A DNA stretch of 61,449 bases from Cypionkella sp. (GTDB lineage: Bacteria; Pseudomonadota; Alphaproteobacteria; Rhodobacterales; Rhodobacteraceae): contig JALOSF010000003.1 of the NCBI GenBank assembly GCA_025458525.1, forward strand, positions 1 through 61,449. Direction: 5' to 3'. The notes under the pieces were generated by a model. It saw only the letters and a program-made list of their open reading frames with translations, ran no database searches and was not told where the DNA came from. Positions 1 through 8,146 of this stretch are shown here, piece by piece. The translations under genes and the position numbers were made by a program. Each line of letters begins with the position of its first letter. Positions within the stretch are counted from its first letter, which is position 1.

Positions 1-275
1 AGGCTTTGCACATGGCGCGAAAAACGATCCACCCAATCGCGCGAATGGTGCCGCGTGCGGATCACCACGAACACCGTCAGGTCAAGCCCAAGTGCGGCCA
101 GATCGACCCGCGCCTGCGACCCAGCAAGGATGCCTGCCGCCTGCAACGCCTGCATCCGCCGCCAGCAGGCATTTTGCGACAGGCCAACCCGTTCCGCCAC
201 CGCGCGCTGCGACAGCGACGAGTCGCGTTGCAAGGTTGTCAGGATGCGCAGATCAAAAACATCAAGATTAGTCAT
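1..275 (-). CDS. Lrp/AsnC-family transcriptional regulator (N-terminal part)
   Basis: The gene runs off the left edge; about 91 N-terminal residues are visible. They begin MTNLDVFDLRILTTLQRD and continue with a helix-turn-helix (AVAERVGLSQNACWRRMQAL, roughly residues 23-42), the standard Lrp/AsnC DNA-binding start; the ligand-binding RAM domain would lie outside the window. An in-frame ATG four codons upstream (287) is possible, but it sits inside a 12-bp palindrome, so I prefer 275. The gene is divergent from a class V aminotransferase, and Lrp-type regulators often control an adjacent amino-acid enzyme; that link is inference. Confidence 0.85.
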   Translation of the reverse strand, partial: MTNLDVFDLRILTTLQRDSSLSQRAVAERVGLSQNACWRRMQALQAAGILAGSQARVDLAALGLDLTVFVVIRTRHHSRDWVDRFSRHVQS

Positions 276-281
276 GAACCC

Positions 282-293
282 GATCATATGATC
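282..293. promoter_or_regulatory. 12-bp perfect palindrome, possible Lrp-type operator
   Basis: GATCATATGATC is its own reverse complement and lies between the divergent Lrp-type regulator and the aminotransferase, only 7 bases upstream of the preferred regulator start. The position suits an autoregulatory site. A 12-bp palindrome can arise by chance, so this is tentative. Confidence 0.3.
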
Positions 294-379
294 TGCATCT
301 GGCCAAATCCAGTCAAAACGAATGCGATTTGATTGCAGCAGATCGGAGTATCCTTTGCGCAAGACAAAGGAGCTGCGAC

Positions 380-1825
380 GTGACCCCCGACCAAGACCTG
401 TTTTCCCCGTTCCGATCCGTTCTTGCCGCCGCTTACCCGATTGCAGCCCTGCGCACGGGGCTGATTGGCGAAGGGGCGATGATCGACGGCGGCTTTGGCC
501 CGAGGCCATTGGTCTATGCCGATTACACCGCCTCGGGCCGGGCCTTGCGGCAGGTGGAAACCTTCGTGATCGATCACGTCCTGCCCTATTACGCCAACAG
601 CCATACCGAGGCGTCCTTTTGCGGCGGCCGGATGACGCAGATGCGGCGTCAGGCGCGGGCCATCATCGCCCGGTCCTGCGGCGCGGGGCCTGGCCATGCG
701 GTGGTGTTCTGCGGGTCGGGGGCCACGGCAGGGATCAACCGGCTTGTGGCGCTGCTGGGGGCGGGCCCTGGCGCACGGGTGATCCTTGGCCCTTACGAGC
801 ATCACTCCAACCTGCTGCCCTGGCGCGAAAGCGGGGCAGAGGTGATCGAACTGGCCGAAGACCCGTCTGGCGGACCTGACCGCAGCGCCTTGGCCCATGC
901 GCTGGCCAGCGCGCCGCGGGGCGCACGGGTGATCTGCGCGTTTTCAGCGGCGTCCAACATTACGGGCGAGATTGCCGATGTGCCAGGCCTGACGCGGCAG
1001 GTGCGGCAGGCCGGGGCGCGCATCGTCTGGGATTATGCGGGGGGTGGGCCCTATCTGCCCATCGCGATGTCGCAGGGGCCGGGCGCCGAGATCGATGCCA
1101 TCGTCGTCTCGCCCCACAAATTCGTCGGTGGGCCGGGCGCATCGGGTGTGATGATCCTGCGCCGTGACGCGGTGGTTGCCGATCAACCGACCTGGCCCGG
1201 CGGCGGCACGGTGCGCTTTGTCTCGCCCGACAGCCACGACTATAGCCCCCGTGTCGAGTCGCGCGAGGAAGCCGGCACCCCGAATGTGATCGGCGATCTG
1301 CGCGCGGCCCTGGCCTTTCTGGTCAAGGACAGGATCGGCCCGGCCTTCATGGCCGAGCGCGGCGCAGAGGCCACGCGCCAGGTGCAGGCTGCCTGGGGCC
1401 ATCAGCCGCGGATCGATCTGCTGGGGCCGCCGGGCCGTGCCCGCTTGCCGATCTTTGCCTTTCGCATCCGCGACGGGCAGGGTGGTTTTGTGCATCACCA
1501 ACTGATCACCCGCATGCTGTCCGATCACTTCGGGGTTCAGGCGCGGGGCGGCTGTGCCTGTGCCGGGCCTTATGTCCATCGTTTGCTGGGCATCACGGCC
1601 GACGCCTCTGCGCGTCTGCGCGCGGCCATCCTTGCAGGGGCCGAGATTGAAAAGCCCGGCTTCGTGCGGCTGAACCTGTCGCCATTGATGACGGCCGAAA
1701 AGGTGCAGACCATCCTTGATGCGGTGCTGACCCTGGCCGGGCAGGCCCCCGCCCTGGCCCGGCTTTACGACTGCGACCCCCTGCACGCGATCTTTGTCCC
1801 GCGCGCCCCACGGGCGGTCGCCTAG
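380..1825 (+). CDS. Class V (fold-type I) PLP-dependent aminotransferase / cysteine desulfurase-like enzyme
   Basis: I place the start at GTG 380 because AAGGAG (366-371) lies 8 bases upstream; an in-frame ATG at 329 has no such site and adds 17 unconserved residues. The 481-aa product has the class V fold: SPHKFVGGPG carries the likely Schiff-base lysine (K247), and ESREEAGTPNVIGDLRAA follows as in IscS/SufS/Csd proteins. Near the C-terminus GGCACAGPY (C392, C394) lies where group II cysteine desulfurases carry the catalytic cysteine. The gene stands alone apart from the divergent Lrp-type regulator, so an amino-acid lyase or transaminase role is as likely as Fe-S assembly. Substrate not determined. 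Confidence 0.85.
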   Translation: MTPDQDLFSPFRSVLAAAYPIAALRTGLIGEGAMIDGGFGPRPLVYADYTASGRALRQVETFVIDHVLPYYANSHTEASFCGGRMTQMRRQARAIIARSCGAGPGHAVVFCGSGATAGINRLVALLGAGPGARVILGPYEHHSNLLPWRESGAEVIELAEDPSGGPDRSALAHALASAPRGARVICAFSAASNITGEIADVPGLTRQVRQAGARIVWDYAGGGPYLPIAMSQGPGAEIDAIVVSPHKFVGGPGASGVMILRRDAVVADQPTWPGGGTVRFVSPDSHDYSPRVESREEAGTPNVIGDLRAALAFLVKDRIGPAFMAERGAEATRQVQAAWGHQPRIDLLGPPGRARLPIFAFRIRDGQGGFVHHQLITRMLSDHFGVQARGGCACAGPYVHRLLGITADASARLRAAILAGAEIEKPGFVRLNLSPLMTAEKVQTILDAVLTLAGQAPALARLYDCDPLHAIFVPRAPRAVA

Positions 1826-1837
1826 GGCCTGCCCTAG
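1822..1837. terminator. Palindromic bidirectional terminator-like element
   Basis: CTAGGGC-CT-GCCCTAG forms a tight GC-rich hairpin exactly between two convergent genes. The left CTAG supplies the TAG stop of the aminotransferase and the right CTAG supplies the TAG stop of the XRE regulator on the other strand. There is no U-tract, so termination is plausible rather than certain. Confidence 0.45.
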
Positions 1838-2394
1838 CTGTTCTGCACGATCAGAATGGCGCGGGCGGTCCCGCCCTGCGCTGCGATCTGATGCGGGCGG
1901 TCCGCGAAATAGCGCGCCGTGTCGCCGACATGCAGCCGCTGGCTTTCGCGGCCCGAGGTGACGTCGATCGTGCCGTCCAGCACCGTCAGATGCTCGCGGC
2001 AGCCCGGCCCATGCGGATCGCTGACCAGCGCCGCGTCCTTGGCAAAGGTCAGGTCATAGACCTCATGCACGCCCACCGCCTCGGGCGGGGACAGGATGCG
2101 GATGCTGACCCCCGGACCCCGCCCGCCGATCACAGGCGCGGCCTCGGCTCTGATCACGTCGATCGCAGCCACGTCGCGCGGCTCGATCAGCCCGGCGAAA
2201 TCGACCTGAAGCGCCTGGGTCAGGTTCCACAACGTGGCGACCGTCGGGCTCGACTCGCCGCGTTCGATCTGGCTGACCATGGACCGGCTGACCCCGGACA
2301 GCTTGGCCACCGCGTCAAGGCTTAACCCCTTGGCGGTTCTGGCCGCCTTGAGCGCAGCGGCAAGCCGGTTGTGAATGTCCGAACGCGAGGTCAT
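1834..2394 (-). CDS. XRE-family regulator with C-terminal cupin domain
   Basis: The 186-aa protein has an N-terminal Cro/C1-type helix-turn-helix (residues about 8-62, with GLSLDAVAKLSGVSRSMVSQ and ERGESSPTVATLWNL) and a C-terminal cupin_2 domain (about 105-183). This is the SutR/PuuR-like architecture, in which the cupin senses a small molecule. I chose ATG 2394 (MTSRSD); a TTG two codons upstream is the alternative, and AGAGA precedes the ATG by about 6 bases. It is divergent from an EamA permease at 2550, a frequent pairing in which the regulator controls the transporter. Ligand unknown. Confidence 0.88.
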   Translation of the reverse strand: MTSRSDIHNRLAAALKAARTAKGLSLDAVAKLSGVSRSMVSQIERGESSPTVATLWNLTQALQVDFAGLIEPRDVAAIDVIRAEAAPVIGGRGPGVSIRILSPPEAVGVHEVYDLTFAKDAALVSDPHGPGCREHLTVLDGTIDVTSGRESQRLHVGDTARYFADRPHQIAAQGGTARAILIVQNS

Positions 2395-2549
2395 CGGCAA
2401 TCTCTGGCAAAGCGGTCAAATCCGGCCGCTGCCCGCGGCGGCGACACGCCGACCGTGGCGGAAAAAGACGGCGCATGCAACCGCGCGCGGCAAAGCGACC
2501 GCGACACGCAGGCTGGCCCTTTGCCACCGCGCATGGCATCACCCACGGC

Positions 2550-3443
2550 ATGGACCTGTGGATCGTCTTCACGCTTTTTGCGGCCTTTGCCCAGACGCTG
2601 CGCTTTGCGCTGCAAAAGGCGCTGGGCGGGGCCGGGCTGTCGCCGGGCGGTGCTACATTCGCGCGCTTTCTCTTTGCCGCGCCTCTGGCCAGCCTTGCCG
2701 CGGCGGTGCTTTATCTGCACATGGGCGTGGCAGTCCCGCGCCCTGATGCCGCCTTTGTCGGCTTTGTGCTTTTGGGCGGGGTCGCGCAGATCATCGCCAC
2801 AGAACTGACCGTGCGGTTGATGGCGCTGCGCAGCTTTGCGACCGGCATTGCCTTTACCAAAACAGAAACGCTTCAGGTCGCCCTCGCCTCGGCGCTGGTG
2901 TTGGGCGAAGCCGTAACCCCGGGCGCCGGGTTCGCCATGGCCGTCGGCTGGGCGGGGCTGATCTGCCTGTCATTCCCAAAAGGGCGCAGCGTCGCGTTCG
3001 AGCCGCGCCCAGTGCTTTACGGGCTGGCGGCGGGTGCCCTGTTTGCGATTGCGGCGATCTGCTATCGCGGCGCCACGCTGGCGCTGGAGCCGGCACCGTT
3101 CTTCCTGCGCGCGCTGCTGGCGCTTGCCGCGGCCACGCTGTTGCAGTCGGTGGTGATGGCGCTTTGGCTTGCGCTGCGCGAACCCGGTCAGATCGGCCGG
3201 GTTTTGCTGGGCTGGCGCCGCACCGCGCCGGTCGGGATCACCGGCCTTCTGGGCTCGCTTGGCTGGTTTGCGGCCTTTGCCTTGCAAAATGCCGCCTATG
3301 TGCGCGCGCTTGGCCAGATCGAGGTGATCTTCACCCTGATGATGTCGGCCTTCTACTTTCGCGAAAGGCTCGGCCTTCGAGAGGTTGCGGGCCTTTTGCT
3401 GCTGTCCGCCTCGGTGGTGCTTCTGGTGTTGCTTGCCCGATAG
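2550..3443 (+). CDS. DMT-superfamily EamA-type permease
   Basis: The product (297 aa from ATG 2550, MDLWIVFTLFAAFAQ) is almost entirely hydrophobic with about ten predicted transmembrane helices in two EamA-like halves, the second beginning near PVLYGLAAGALFAIAAICY. An in-frame ATG at 2475 would add a hydrophilic, arginine-rich 25-residue leader, which I judge non-coding. Neither start has a strong ribosome binding site. The family exports or imports metabolites such as amino acids; the substrate cannot be read from sequence. The divergent XRE-cupin gene is the probable regulator. Confidence 0.85.
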   Translation: MDLWIVFTLFAAFAQTLRFALQKALGGAGLSPGGATFARFLFAAPLASLAAAVLYLHMGVAVPRPDAAFVGFVLLGGVAQIIATELTVRLMALRSFATGIAFTKTETLQVALASALVLGEAVTPGAGFAMAVGWAGLICLSFPKGRSVAFEPRPVLYGLAAGALFAIAAICYRGATLALEPAPFFLRALLALAAATLLQSVVMALWLALREPGQIGRVLLGWRRTAPVGITGLLGSLGWFAAFALQNAAYVRALGQIEVIFTLMMSAFYFRERLGLREVAGLLLLSASVVLLVLLAR

Positions 3444-3452
3444 CAGGGCGGG

Positions 3453-3656
3453 TCAGCGAAACACGCGGCCCGGCCTGACCCCCATCGCCTTGAACAGCAT
3501 CGCCGCCGGGCAAAAGCCCGTGACAGCGGCCTGCATCATGTTGACGCCAATGAAAAGGGTGAACCAAAGGAACATGGGCGAGGCAAAGGCCGACAGCCCG
3601 ACGGATAAAACCACCATTCCCCCGGCGAACAGCATCACGGCACGGTCTAGGGTCAT
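3453..3656 (-). CDS. DUF2892 (YgaP-like) small inner-membrane protein
   Basis: This 67-aa protein has two transmembrane segments (VMLFAGGMVVLSVGLSAF and MFLWFTLFIGVNMMQAAV) followed by TGFCPAAMLFKAMG, the conserved ending of DUF2892 proteins and of the membrane part of the rhodanese YgaP. I chose ATG 3656, with CGGAG 7 bases upstream, over a GTG at 3674. It is the last gene of the adaptor-RND operon, 31 bases after the pump. DUF2892 proteins often occur with persulfide or sulfide-detoxification genes, which fits the operator in front of this operon. There is no rhodanese domain here, only the membrane module. Confidence 0.85.
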   Translation of the reverse strand: MTLDRAVMLFAGGMVVLSVGLSAFASPMFLWFTLFIGVNMMQAAVTGFCPAAMLFKAMGVRPGRVFR

Positions 3657-3687
3657 CTGAAAACTCCGTTGCACAAGGCGCGCCGCT

Positions 3688-6600
3688 TCAGGTGCGGAAC
3701 ACGCGGTAAATTGCGGGGATGACCAGAACGGTCAGCACCGTCGAGGACAGCAGGCCAAAGAGCAGGGACAGGGCAAGCCCCTGAAAGATCGGGTCGGCAA
3801 GGATGACCACGGCCCCGATCATGGCGGCCACCGCGGTCAGGAAGATCGGTTTGAACCGGATCGCGCCCGCTTCGATCAGGCGCGCGACTGTCACCTCGGC
3901 GCTGCCGCTGTTGCGGATGAAATCGACCAGCAGGATCGAATTGCGCACGATGATCCCCGCCAGCGCGATGAAACCGATCATGGAGGTTGCCGAAAATGGC
4001 GCGGCAAACAGCCAGTGGCCAAACATGATGCCCAGAAAGGTGAGCGGGATGGGCGTCAGGATGACCAAAGGCAGTCGGAACGACCCGAATTGCGCCACCA
4101 CAAGGATGTAGATCCCCAGAAGCGCAACCGCGAACGCGGCGCCCATGTCGCGGAACGTCACGAAGGTGACTTCCCATTCGCCATCCCAAAGCAGCGTGAC
4201 ATGGCTGGTGTCCTGGGGCTGTCCGTTCAGGCTGATCTGCGGCTTCAGGCCCTCGGGCCACGCCATCGCCTCGATCTGTTCCGTCACCGCAAGCATGCCG
4301 TAAAGCGGCGCCTCATAGGCTCCGGCCAGTTCGGCCGTCACCATCTCTGCCTCGCGGCTGTTGTGGCGAAAGATCGGAAAGGACGCCGGTTCGGCGCGGA
4401 TCGTCAGAACATCGCCCAGTTCGACGACGCCCCGCGCGCCGGGCAGGGTATTGGCGGGGATTGGCGTGGTCAGCATCCGCGCGTCCAGCACCCGGTCGGC
4501 CTTTGCCCGCTCCAGCGTGAGAGGCAGCGGATGCCGCCCCTCGCCCCGGTGCGAATAGCCAAGCACCTGCCCTCCGTTCAGAATGGCTAGCGTGTCCAGC
4601 ACATCGCGTTCGCGAACGCCAAAGAATTCCAGATCATTGCTGTTGATGGTGGCGCGCAGGCGCGGGGGCTGCACCCCGAAGCTGTCATCCACATCCACCA
4701 CGAAGGGCACCGCCTCGAACGCCTGCCGGATCAGGGCGGCGGCCTCTCGGCGCGTGTCCGCGTCGGGTCCGTGAACCTCGGCCAGCAGGGTCGCCATCAC
4801 CGGTGGTCCGGGCGGCGGTTCCACGGTTTTCAGCACCGTTCCCGCCGGCAGGTCCAGCGCCCGAAGCTGTGTGCGCAGGTCAAGCGCAAGGTCGTGGCTC
4901 GTCCGGTCGCGCGCCGCCTTGGGCGACAGTGTGATCGCAACCTCGCCCAGATGCGGATCGCGCCGCAGGAAACTGTGCCGCACCAGCCCGTTGAAGTTGA
5001 AAGGCGCGGCCGCAGCCGCATGGGTCTGAACGCTCGTGACCTCGGGCAGGCTCAGCGCGACGCGTGCAACATCCTGCGCCACGCGGTCTGTCGCCTCGAC
5101 GCTGCTGCCTTCGGGCAGGTCGATCATCACCGACAGTTCGGACTTGTTGTCAAACGGCAGCAGCTTGACCGTCACGTCCCGCGTGTAAAGCACAGCCAGC
5201 GAGCCAAACGACAGCACGGCGGTGACAAGAAGAAATCCAAGCGCGCGCCCTTTGCTTGCCAGAACGGGCCGCGCCACGCGGATATAGGCCCGTTCCAGCC
5301 AGCCATCGGCATGGCCCGCGGCATGGCCGTGCTGCGCGGGTGCCTTGCCCGCAACCTTGACCATCAGCCAAGGCGTGATGATGACCGCGACAAAGAAGGA
5401 AAACACCATCGCCGCGCTGGCATTGGCGGGGATCGGTGACATGTATGGCCCCATCAACCCCGACACGAACAGCATGGGCAGCAGCGCCGCCACCACTGTC
5501 AGCGTGGCAACGATGGTCGGGTTGCCCACCTCTGCCACTGCCTCGATGGCTGCCGCCTGCCGGTCGCGCCCATCGCCCATGCCCCAATGCCGGGCGATGT
5601 TCTCGATGACCACGATCGCATCATCCACCAATATTCCGATGGAAAAGATCAGCGCGAAGAGCGACACCCGGTTCAGGGTGTAGCCCATCAACCAGGCCGC
5701 AAGCAGCGTCAGCAGGATCGTGACGGGGATCACCACCGCCACCACGATCGCCTCTCGCCAGCCCACGGCCAGCAGGACAAGGCCGATGATCGACACCGTT
5801 GCCAGCCCCAGATGGAACAGCAATTCATTGGCCTTTTCATTGGCCGTCTCGCCATAGTCGCGCGTTATGGTCACGCCAACGCTCTTTGGGATCACCGTGC
5901 CCTTGAGCGCCTCCAGCCGGTGCAGCGCCGCCTCGGCCACCACCACGGCATTGGCGCCCGCCCGCTTTGCAAGGGCGACCGTCACCGCCGGGCTGCGCTG
6001 CACCGTGCCATCGGGGCCGCGCGTCACATGGGCCACGATGTGATCGGACCGGTCGGGCACAAAGCCCACATCGGCCACATCCGACACATAGACCGGGCGC
6101 CCGTCGCGCGTGGAGACCAAAAGGTTCGCCACCTCTGCCGGCGCGGTCAGGGTGCGCCCGGCCACCAGATCGACCTGCGCACCAGCGTCGAGCAGGCGTC
6201 CCGTGCTGAGGGTCCGGTTCGCCTGTGCGACCTTTTCGGCCAGGTCCTGCAAGGTCACGCCATAAAGCGCAAGCCGCTCGGGGTCGGGTGCGATACGGAT
6301 CGTCTCTTGCGCCGCGCCCACCAGATAGGTCAGACCGATATCCTGCGTCTGGGCCAGATCGGATTGCACGGCGCGCGCAATGCGCGTCAGGTCATTGGCG
6401 GCAACCTCGTGCCCCGGCAGGGCTGCAAGGGTCAAGGACAGGATCGCCACGTCATCGATGCCGCGCCCGATCACCACCGGGTCCGGAATGCCCAGCGGGA
6501 TGCTTTGCGCATTCGCCTTCAGCTTGTCATGCACCCGCAGGATGGCGTCCTCGGCGCGCGTGCCAACCACAAAGCGCGCCGTGACCATCACCGCATCGTC

Positions 6601-6900
6601 GCGCGTCTGGGAATAGACATGCTCGACGCCGTTCATTCCCTTTATCAACAGCTCCAGCGGTTCTGTCACCAGCTTGACGGCATCCTCGGCACGCAAACCC
6701 TGTGCCTCGACATGGATATCGACCATAGGGACAGAGATCTGCGGCTCCTCCTCTCGGGGGAGCGAGACAAGCGCCAACAGGCCTGCCGCAAGGGCCGCAA
6801 TTATGAACAAGGGTGTCAGGGACGAGGCGATGAAGGCCTTGGTCAGCCGTCCGGCAAGGCCAAGCGGTCTGGACATGCGGTCTGTGGCCGGATCAGTCAT
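3688..6900 (-). CDS. RND-superfamily efflux pump permease
   Basis: The 1070-aa product shows the AcrB/HAE1 layout: an N-terminal transmembrane helix (IASSLTPLFIIAALAAGLLA), a large periplasmic loop, transmembrane helices 2-6 with the paired aspartates in SIGILVDDAIVVIENIARHW, a second periplasmic loop, and a C-terminal helix bundle. The start ATG 6900 overlaps the adaptor's TGA (6893-6895); ATG 6906 is also in frame. It works with the periplasmic adaptor encoded just upstream and probably an outer-membrane channel encoded elsewhere. The substrate is not evident. It belongs to the simpler RND group common in alphaproteobacteria rather than to heavy-metal CusA pumps, whose methionine relay I do not see. 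Confidence 0.93.
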   Translation of the reverse strand: MTDPATDRMSRPLGLAGRLTKAFIASSLTPLFIIAALAAGLLALVSLPREEEPQISVPMVDIHVEAQGLRAEDAVKLVTEPLELLIKGMNGVEHVYSQTRDDAVMVTARFVVGTRAEDAILRVHDKLKANAQSIPLGIPDPVVIGRGIDDVAILSLTLAALPGHEVAANDLTRIARAVQSDLAQTQDIGLTYLVGAAQETIRIAPDPERLALYGVTLQDLAEKVAQANRTLSTGRLLDAGAQVDLVAGRTLTAPAEVANLLVSTRDGRPVYVSDVADVGFVPDRSDHIVAHVTRGPDGTVQRSPAVTVALAKRAGANAVVVAEAALHRLEALKGTVIPKSVGVTITRDYGETANEKANELLFHLGLATVSIIGLVLLAVGWREAIVVAVVIPVTILLTLLAAWLMGYTLNRVSLFALIFSIGILVDDAIVVIENIARHWGMGDGRDRQAAAIEAVAEVGNPTIVATLTVVAALLPMLFVSGLMGPYMSPIPANASAAMVFSFFVAVIITPWLMVKVAGKAPAQHGHAAGHADGWLERAYIRVARPVLASKGRALGFLLVTAVLSFGSLAVLYTRDVTVKLLPFDNKSELSVMIDLPEGSSVEATDRVAQDVARVALSLPEVTSVQTHAAAAAPFNFNGLVRHSFLRRDPHLGEVAITLSPKAARDRTSHDLALDLRTQLRALDLPAGTVLKTVEPPPGPPVMATLLAEVHGPDADTRREAAALIRQAFEAVPFVVDVDDSFGVQPPRLRATINSNDLEFFGVRERDVLDTLAILNGGQVLGYSHRGEGRHPLPLTLERAKADRVLDARMLTTPIPANTLPGARGVVELGDVLTIRAEPASFPIFRHNSREAEMVTAELAGAYEAPLYGMLAVTEQIEAMAWPEGLKPQISLNGQPQDTSHVTLLWDGEWEVTFVTFRDMGAAFAVALLGIYILVVAQFGSFRLPLVILTPIPLTFLGIMFGHWLFAAPFSATSMIGFIALAGIIVRNSILLVDFIRNSGSAEVTVARLIEAGAIRFKPIFLTAVAAMIGAVVILADPIFQGLALSLLFGLLSSTVLTVLVIPAIYRVFRT

Positions 6901-7894
6901 GGCCATTGGCCTGTTCGTCGCGCGGGGCTGCGGTTTCGATCAGATCACCGGGCCGCAGACCGGACAGGATCTCGACCCAGTCGGTGCCGGCCATCTGGTG
7001 CCGATCGCCGGGAACCACGGTGCGCAGGGCGATGCCGGCGCCTTCGGCGACCGCCACAAAGTCAAGTCCGCTGCGGGTGATCAGCGCCGTCTGCGGCACC
7101 ATGAGGGCAGAGCGCGTGCCCACGGGCAGGCGCACCAGCACCCGCGCATCGACAAAATCTTCCGGCAGATCGGCCACGGTGACATCGGCGATCACCCGTC
7201 CGTTTTCGATCAACGGGTAAATGCGGGCCAGGACCCCCGTGGTTTCGGCATCATCTTCGCCGATGCGGATCGTGTCACCCTGTCGCAGTCCGCGCGCATG
7301 ACGTTCAGGCACCGCAAGGCGCAGGAAAAAGCCGCCGCCCGCGATAAGGGCCACAGGCTCGCCCGGCATGACGACAGCGCCCTGCGCCAGCGGAACCTGC
7401 AAGACGCGCCCCGCCACCGGGGCAACCACCGTGCCCTCACGCTGCTGCGCCGTGATCACCTCGGCCTGAGCATCCAGCGCAGCGATCTGGCCGCGCAGCA
7501 CGTCAACCTGCGTGCGCAGGGCGTCAAGCCGTTGCGCGGTGGTCACGCCTTGGCGCAACAATTCCTCGCCCCGGGCCAGATCGGCCTCGGCATTGGCCAG
7601 TTGCGCCACCGCAGCGCCGCGCTGTGCCTGCAAGGCCGACAGCTGAAACGCCAGCTTTTCATCGACGATCCGTGCCAGCGGCTGACCTGCCTGCACCAGA
7701 TCACCCTCGACGACGGTCAAGTCCACCATCGTTCCGCCCAGCCGCGCCCGCGCCGGGCTGCGGTCGCGCGCCTCGATCCGCCCATAGACGGCCTTCCATT
7801 CGGTAAGTGCTGTCGCCGACAGCTTCAGGCTTTCGGCTTGGGCAGGCAGGGCCAGCAGGCTGAACGACAGCAGGAATGCAGAAAAGCGCGGCAT
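6893..7894 (-). CDS. RND efflux periplasmic adaptor subunit (membrane fusion protein)
   Basis: The 333-aa product starts with a Sec signal peptide (MPRFSAFLLSFSLLALPAQA), followed by a biotinyl-lipoyl-like half-motif (GGTMVDLTVVEGDLVQAGQPL), a coiled-coil hairpin (about 75-135), the second lipoyl half (APVAGRVLQVPLAQGAVVMPG) and beta-barrel domains. This is the HlyD/AcrA family that links the inner-membrane pump to the outer-membrane exit duct. It is first in the three-gene operon and overlaps the pump start. The promoter just upstream (7920-7948) carries an ATTC-N8-GAAT dyad over its -10 element, so repression by an SqrR/BigR-type ArsR protein is likely. Confidence 0.93.
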   Translation of the reverse strand: MPRFSAFLLSFSLLALPAQAESLKLSATALTEWKAVYGRIEARDRSPARARLGGTMVDLTVVEGDLVQAGQPLARIVDEKLAFQLSALQAQRGAAVAQLANAEADLARGEELLRQGVTTAQRLDALRTQVDVLRGQIAALDAQAEVITAQQREGTVVAPVAGRVLQVPLAQGAVVMPGEPVALIAGGGFFLRLAVPERHARGLRQGDTIRIGEDDAETTGVLARIYPLIENGRVIADVTVADLPEDFVDARVLVRLPVGTRSALMVPQTALITRSGLDFVAVAEGAGIALRTVVPGDRHQMAGTDWVEILSGLRPGDLIETAAPRDEQANGHD

Positions 7895-7916
7895 CGGACC
7901 CTCGAAGGTTATACAA

Positions 7917-7932
7917 ATTCATATATTGGAAT
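7917..7932. promoter_or_regulatory. ATTC-N8-GAAT dyad, candidate SqrR/BigR operator
   Basis: ATTCATATATTGGAAT matches exactly the ATTC-N8-GAAT site I recall for the sulfide-responsive repressor SqrR of Rhodobacter capsulatus, and it is an inverted repeat in 6 of 8 positions per arm. It lies 23 bases before the adaptor start and overlaps the predicted -10 element, so a bound repressor would block RNA polymerase. No sqrR/bigR gene is in the window; the regulator would act in trans. Confidence 0.6.
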
Positions 7933-7948
7933 ATGTTTGCTGTGTCAA
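7920..7948 (-). promoter_or_regulatory. Sigma-70-type promoter of the RND efflux operon
   Basis: On the minus strand TTGACA (7948-7943) is followed after exactly 17 bases by TATATG (7925-7920), close to the housekeeping consensus. Transcription would start around 7912 and run into the adaptor gene at 7894. The near-consensus quality suggests a strong promoter that is normally kept off by a repressor. Confidence 0.65.
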
Positions 7949-8146
7949 GGGCGATGCGACACCGGCGCCACGCGCGCCCGTGCCTGGCGGGGCAAGGCGC
8001 GGGCCCCGACGGGCGGGGAATCCAGACCTGTCAAGCGCATGATTTTACTGGGTTTTAATTGTGGGCGTCGCAGGGGCATCTTGCGCCCCCTTGCATCGCG
8101 GGGGCCGAACCGCTAACCCGATTTGGCACAGTCAAAGGGGCAAGCG

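Noticed and set aside
7895..8146. Possible pheST attenuator with a leader peptide (ATG near 8039) upstream of pheS
   Set aside because: The short frame contains one phenylalanine codon only, and the GGGGC/GCCCC stem near it has no U-tract and no competing stem, so the classic Phe attenuation layout is not there.
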